A stretch of 64,000 nucleotides of DNA from Echinometra lucunter. Taxonomy: Eukaryota > Echinodermata > Echinoidea > Camarodonta > Echinometridae. The DNA lies in the NCBI GenBank assembly GCA_029962745.1, contig CM057169.1:18664156-18728155 (forward strand), given 5' to 3'. Shown piece by piece: positions 58,691 to 64,000 of this stretch. Numbering within the stretch: position 1 is the stretch's first letter; every line of letters starts with the position of its first letter. The position numbers and the translations under genes were made by a program. The notes beneath the pieces were generated by a model that worked only from the letters and a program-made list of their open reading frames with translations, did no database searches and was not told the DNA's origin.

Positions 58691-60140
58691 AGACGCTAAA
58701 AGAAAAGAAAAAAAAAACAGATATCGTGAAAAGCTCTGCACAAGATCAGTTCCACACAAGAATATTTGAATTCATCGAAATGATTTTAGGTCACATTCTG
58801 TCACGACAATAAAAAGAAAGAAGTATACTGCTATAGAAAACCATCAACCATGCATGTTGTCAGGTTCTAAGTGGTTGAATCTTTGCATAGTCACAAAGAG
58901 GAAGAAATGAAAGCAATGTCTCAGTATACCTTCCTGTCATCCAATACATGATATACGTGATGAAACCATCGTCACTGTTTGATCAAACAGTACGAATTTG
59001 AAGGAAAAAAATCAATATGAATGTGCGCAGTCTCATTTTCCATAGCAAGAAATGGGGTTCAAATTATATTTAAAAATTTCAGGGATGAAAACAAACAAAA
59101 AACACATTAAAGCGAGTTCATGAGGCGTGTAGATGAAAATACTCCGACATTTTTCGAATATATTATATTCGTTTTAAACTTCATTTGAAATAATGGATTT
59201 CTGAAAGTGTGCAGTTTTATTATAAAAAAAAAATCATCTTTGTATAATTATACATAAGATCAATAAAATAGTCATGCTTGATGGGGATATTTCACTTCTT
59301 TTTTTTTTTTTTTTGTGACTCGCGTGACGCGACAATATAGTGAAGATTTCTGACCTTACTGTATTTGACTGGATTTTCGCAAGAAAGTACTTACCCCATT
59401 CACACCAAATTTCCTGCAGTTAATTTTGAGACATTAGGCAGGAATAAGTCAAAATTTCTATATCCTTTGACTTTTCGTTGTAAGTCAATCACCTGTATGA
59501 AAATGTGACTCGCGTGACACATGGGTGTGACTCGCGTGACAAGTGTCATTTGGGACTAAAATGAGAACCAATTGTCATGATATTATAGAGTAAAATGAGC
59601 CAAACTGTTAACCTAACATACCATTTATGGCACAGGCGGCGATCCTGGGGGGGGGGGGGGGGTGGGCGGGGGGCATGTCCCCCTTGATTTTTTCGGGGGG
59701 GGGTCGTCCCCCTCTCGATCTTTAGAACTTGATATATTTATTTTTCTGTTTATAGGCCTAGAATGTATTTTGATGGTAAAATGAGGCTTCCTTTTTGTGG
59801 TTATTTTAGCTAACTCACTTCGCTCGCGATCACCCCCTTCCCGTTTGAAACAGATTTTCGGCGATGACTTACGGTGTTTCCTCCCCCCCCCCCCCCCCCA
59901 CTCGTTACATAAAAAATCGCCGCCAGTGATTTATGGTCAGCTGCATCCCATACATCTTTAAAACAAAAGGAATTATTCAATTCAATCTCTGATGGAAGCA
60001 CTTTGAACATGCTATATGTACTGTAAACATCCAGCAAAAATTCACTTTCCTCCCCCCCCCCCCCCCTGCATATCAAGAGTTATGAAAAGTTCTTTTGAAC
60101 TAATTTTTATTTCTTACTTAACTACTTTGAAAGTCTTATA
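58691..60140. other. Intergenic; GTGACTCGCGTGAC repeats and C/G runs
   Basis: TGTGACTCGCGTGAC occurs at 59314, 59503 and 59526. Long G or C runs occur at about 59648-59667, 59692-59702, 59883-59899 and 60052-60066. No gene recognised. Confidence 0.55.
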
Positions 60141-60312
60141 CCGTGGAACCCCGTTATAACAAACCCCTCTCGACCAAGGAAATGACCTCTTTATATCGAA
60201 ACCTTGTTATATCAGGGCTAAATAACAAAATACAAATAAGTGGGACTGGCAAAATTACCTTGTTATAACGAGAGTTTGTTATAACAGTGTTCTTTTTAAT
60301 GAGATTCCACTG
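60141..60312. mobile_element. pogo/Tigger-like MITE
   Basis: CCGTGGAACCCCGTTATAAC at the left and the complement of CAGTGGAATCTCATTAAAAA at the right match the family CAGTGGAACCTCGTTATA-type end. TA flanks both sides (60139-60140 and 60313-60314). 172 bp, non-coding. Confidence 0.8.
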
Positions 60313-60779
60313 TACTTGAAATGAATCAAAGTAAAACTTCCCTTATTAAGTTCACTTTCATTTTTGCCTTGGAACTTATGTCCACATTAAGTTCTTCTTG
60401 AAACATGAAAGTCACTTTGATGGGCAAAGACTCCTCCATTCTTCTTACAAATAATGTTCACACACCGTGTTATCTTTTTCTTTCTTTTTATCATTATAAA
60501 GCGAGGTAATAAAAAATGACTGACTATTTTGTTTCCGTTGAGCAAATTACAATGAAATCACATTTAAAAGTCAACCTATGCCAATCTATCTTTCTTAGAG
60601 GTAAATCAGATAGCCACTTTGGTATATTAGATTTTCTTTGCCAGAGTGTCAGCTTTATAGTGCGTAAATTTCGGAAATTTCCTAATTATCTCATGGAATC
60701 AATATCCACGCCTTCTTTGTTAACATGGTTGAGGGCCAATTTTTGAAGATTCGATTCTCTTCATCCATGAACTGTCCCC

Positions 60780-63675
60780 TATTGTTAACAAGATCTTGCT
60801 GCTGTACTTTGCAGAGGATGTGAGCAGAAGTGTATCATTATGGGAGATTTCAACTATGATCTTTTATCCAGTGATGCTAATATACCTGCACATGATTTTT
60901 TAGAGACATTCCTCTCTGCCTCTTTTTTGCCACTTATTTCTAGACCCACTAGAATAACCAATACTTCGGCAACTCTTATTGACAACTTTTTTTCAAATGT
61001 ATGTTCTGAATTTAAAGCTGGCATAGTCCTGTCAGATATTTCTGATCATTTTCCGATTTTCGTGTATTATTCTGGACGGTTTCAGGCAAATAACTCTCCT
61101 AGTCATGTACCTAAAAGACGTATATATAGTGACGAAAACCTGTGTCGATTGAAATTAAGTCTAGAAGAAGAATCTTGGGATGACGTTTTTAATACAGAAG
61201 ATGTTAATCAGTCGTATGAAATATTTGTTGAAACTTTTATGTCGCATGTAAATCGAAATATTCCTTTTTCTAAACCTAAGTCTAAAAATTATAAGAAATC
61301 GCCTAGACTACCTTGGATAACCAATTCGATTCTACGTTCAATAAATCGGAAAAATAAGTTATACTATAAATATATATCTAAACTTACTGATCAAACACGG
61401 ATTCACTATACTAATTATAAGAATGTACTTACAGGGGTGATCCGTACTGCTAAAAAAGAGTATTATCATGATCAATTCAGTCGTTGCAAAAATGATCTTA
61501 AAAGAACATGGAATATCATCAATTCTACCATCAATAATAGATCAAAGCATTCTAAGATAACTAAGCTTAGACATAATGATACTGTAGTCGAGGATGAAGT
61601 TCAGATGGCAGATATTTTCAACGATTATTTTTCCAAAGTTGGTTTTAACCTTGCTAGGCGCATACCATCAACATATCGTTCATTTCACCACTATCTGGGG
61701 GACAGAAATGAAAGTTCTATATTTTTCTCTCCTACGTACCCGCAAGAAGTAATTAAAATTATTTCTGGCCTAAAATTAAATAAGAGTGCAGGATTTGATG
61801 AAATTGATAACAACCTTTTACAGAAAACTATGAATTATATAGTTGATCCTCTCGTACATATATTCAATTTGTCATTACTTTCTGGACATATTCCAGATTC
61901 AATGAAAATTTCGAAGATAATCCCAATTTTCAAAAAAGGTGACAATGCACTAACAAGTAATTACAGACCCATCTCACTGCTTACAACCTTGTCAAAAATC
62001 CTTGAGAAGTTGGTCCACATACGAACAATAAAATTCTTTAAAAAGCACAACATCCTTTCTGATACTCAATTTGGCTTCCGGGAAAAGAGTAGCACTACCC
62101 ATGCAATACTTTCTTTAGTTCAAACAGTTGCCAAAGCTACTGATCAGTCTTCTAATACGGTTGGTTTGTTCATAGATTTTTCTAAAGCATTTGATACTGT
62201 TGATCATGACATCCTACTTTACAAACTTTCTCATTATGGAATTCGGGGAAAACCGTTGACGTGGTTCAAGAATTATCTTAAAGGGCGCTCCCAGTTTGTT
62301 TCACTGAACGATCATTTCTCTGAACCTAAACCTGTCCTTTGTGGAGTTCCGCAGGGCAGTATTCTTGGCCCACTTTTGTTCATTATTTATATAAACGACA
62401 TTGAGAAGTCATCTGGTTTGCTTCAATTTATACTTTTTGCTGACGACTCGAATATATTTTTGTCACATAGCGATCCAGAGCAATTGACGCAAATTTTAAA
62501 TAACGAACTTAAAAGTGTTACAAATTGGATAAAAGCAAACAAACTGTCGCTTAATTTAGACAAAACTAGTTACATGCTATTCAGTAATAAGCTTGCGACC
62601 TTGCCAAATGATATAATTTTTGATGGTACTGTCATTCAAAGGGTCCGATCAACTAAATTTTTGGGGCTAATCATTGATGAAAAACTATCTTGGAAAGCGC
62701 ACATTGACAACATCTGCAAAATCATTGCTCGCAACACTGGTATCCTTAGCAAATTAAGACACTTCCTACCCCATTATATTATGTTATCCTTGTATTCTAC
62801 GTTAATTCTTCCTTACTTGAATTACGGACTTATCGCCTGGGGCAGTGCAGCAACTTCCCAAATTAACAGACTCTTTATATTACAAAAAAAGAACAATTCG
62901 TATTATTAATAATGCAGATTTCCGGGCACACACGAATAATCTTTTTCTGAATGATAAAACTTTGAAAATTAAAGACTTGTATATTTTTCAGCTTGGACAG
63001 CTTATGTACAAGCTCAGCACTAAACAATTACCTATGCCTCTTAATGATATGTTTGTAAAAAATGATTCGATTCATAGTTACTTCACTCGCCAGGCGAGCT
63101 CCTTCCATCTACCACTAAATAGAACATCGTTTGCTCAAAAGACATTTGTTTTTACAGGTCCAAAACTCTGGAATTCTCTTCCAAATGATATTATACAATG
63201 CAATTCAATACAAATTTTCAAAAGGAGACTTAGAAGCTTTCTTCTGAATAGCTACTAGGTAATCGCATTTGCCAATCGAATATAATTTGTAGCGTGACTG
63301 TGTGCAACTTTGATGTTTGTGTACCTTGACTGTGTTTTTTTTTTTTTTTTAAATGTATATATTTATCATTGTTTTGCATCTTAAAATGATTTTGTAATTA
63401 CTGAATCAGTTGTTATTGTTGTTATTTTTTCATAAAATATTAGTTCAAGAGAATTACTTTTAACAGGGGGGCCTACACCCTACAAGCTCTGCTTTTTAGT
63501 CGGCCCTCCTTCCCTTTCAATTTTTTTTTCTTTTTCTTATTCATTGTATTGTGCAAGTTTATCTATATGTATGTTAATATGTGAAGTAAACTGTACCATC
63601 ACTGTAAATATGAAAAGTTGAAAGAGGAAAAATAAATGAATTGAATTGAATTGAATTGAATTGAATTGAATTGAA
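60780..63675 (+). mobile_element. Nearly intact CR1/L2/Jockey-type LINE, 5'-truncated
   Basis: The frame 60840-62909 runs from the endonuclease MGDFNYDLLSS and SDISDHFPIFVYY, through RT motifs SNYRPISLLTTLSKILEKLV, IDFSKAFDTVDHDIL, GVPQGSILGPLLFIIYINDI and FADDSNIFL, to the post-RT LGLIIDEKLSWKAHID. It shifts frame once in an A run near 62885, and the next frame (62845-63258) completes the C-terminus (FTGPKLWNSLP, RSFLLNSY, stop). The 3' end has AATAAA and (TTGAA)n to about 63675. The first part of the endonuclease is missing. Clade is not settled by eye. Confidence 0.9.
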
Positions 63676-63769
63676 GATGACATTCCAGTTGAAATATAGA
63701 TTACTTATCATATGCATTGTACCTCCTTAATTATCAAATGGTATGATATGTACCCTTAATGTGATGATG

Positions 63770-63850
63770 ATGATGATTATTATTATTACTTATTATTTAT
63801 ATTGCGCTTTTCCCATAAGGCCAAAGCGCTTACAATAAATCAAACAGTAA
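63770..63850 (-). repeat. Retroelement tail, GCGCTTT-type with (AAT)n
   Basis: (GAT)n and (TTA)n followed by TATTGCGCTTTTCCCATAAG and AAAGCGCTTACAATAAAT. Read on the minus strand this is a LINE/SINE 3' end like that at 10329-10400. Confidence 0.5.
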
Positions 63851-64000
63851 ACATATAATCAAATGTATATCCTAAACTACAAACTGCAAAAAAGATGATT
63901 GAAACATTTTACGTTAATTATTTTAAAGGAAGAATTTATTTCTGTCAAAAAATCTAATTCATTCTCTTTATTTTCACAAACTTGTAAAAACGTGACAGCC

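Overview
The window looks like nuclear DNA of an invertebrate deuterostome, most likely an echinoderm and perhaps a sea urchin. The evidence is AT-rich, intron-rich sequence, a SUEL-type (sea-urchin egg lectin) domain in a large GPCR, a somatomedin-B/methuselah-like GPCR, and a dense mix of LINEs, tRNA-derived SINEs, MITEs and microsatellites. The species cannot be fixed from sequence alone. No prokaryotic, organellar or viral genes were seen, and no CRISPR array.

Two host genes are supported. Gene 1 (+ strand, 9021-43227, 5' end outside the window) is an adhesion GPCR reconstructed from 20 exons whose splice phases all chain. In order these give a Ser/Thr-rich stalk, a SUEL/galactose-binding lectin domain, a second Ser/Thr-rich stalk, a GAIN-like region, a GPS with an intact His-Leu-Ser cleavage triad, seven transmembrane helices, and a short charged tail with a stop. 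Gene 2 (- strand, 53458-49991, 5' end not found) encodes a somatomedin-B domain, a Cys-rich ectodomain and a methuselah/secretin-like 7TM domain. It has one 2.4-kb exon plus one short last exon. The two genes are convergent, with about 6.8 kb between their stop codons.

Layout: 1-4539 holds an L1/Tx1-type LINE remnant, a ~0.97-kb tandem duplication and a CACTA-ended MITE. 4540-8882 is a decayed L1-like LINE with a palindromic MITE inside it. 9021-43227 is gene 1, whose introns hold most of the mobile DNA. That includes a 3.2-kb tandem duplication (24187-30597) that copied half of exon 6, a deleted mariner element (35905-37365), and several fold-back elements. 43228-49990 is the 3' flank and intergenic region, with a five-copy ~91-bp array and a Harbinger-like MITE. 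49991-53458 is gene 2. 53459-60800 is repeat-rich and contains a 1.9-kb element with CACAGTG ends and a 5-bp GC-rich target duplication (55319-57228), the hallmark of Transib/RAG-type transposons. 60780-63675 is a nearly intact CR1/L2/Jockey-type LINE.

The two receptors would both act at the cell surface. Gene 1 is predicted to bind carbohydrate through its lectin domain and to signal after GPS autoproteolysis. Gene 2 has no recognisable GPS. Any functional link between them is inference from position only.
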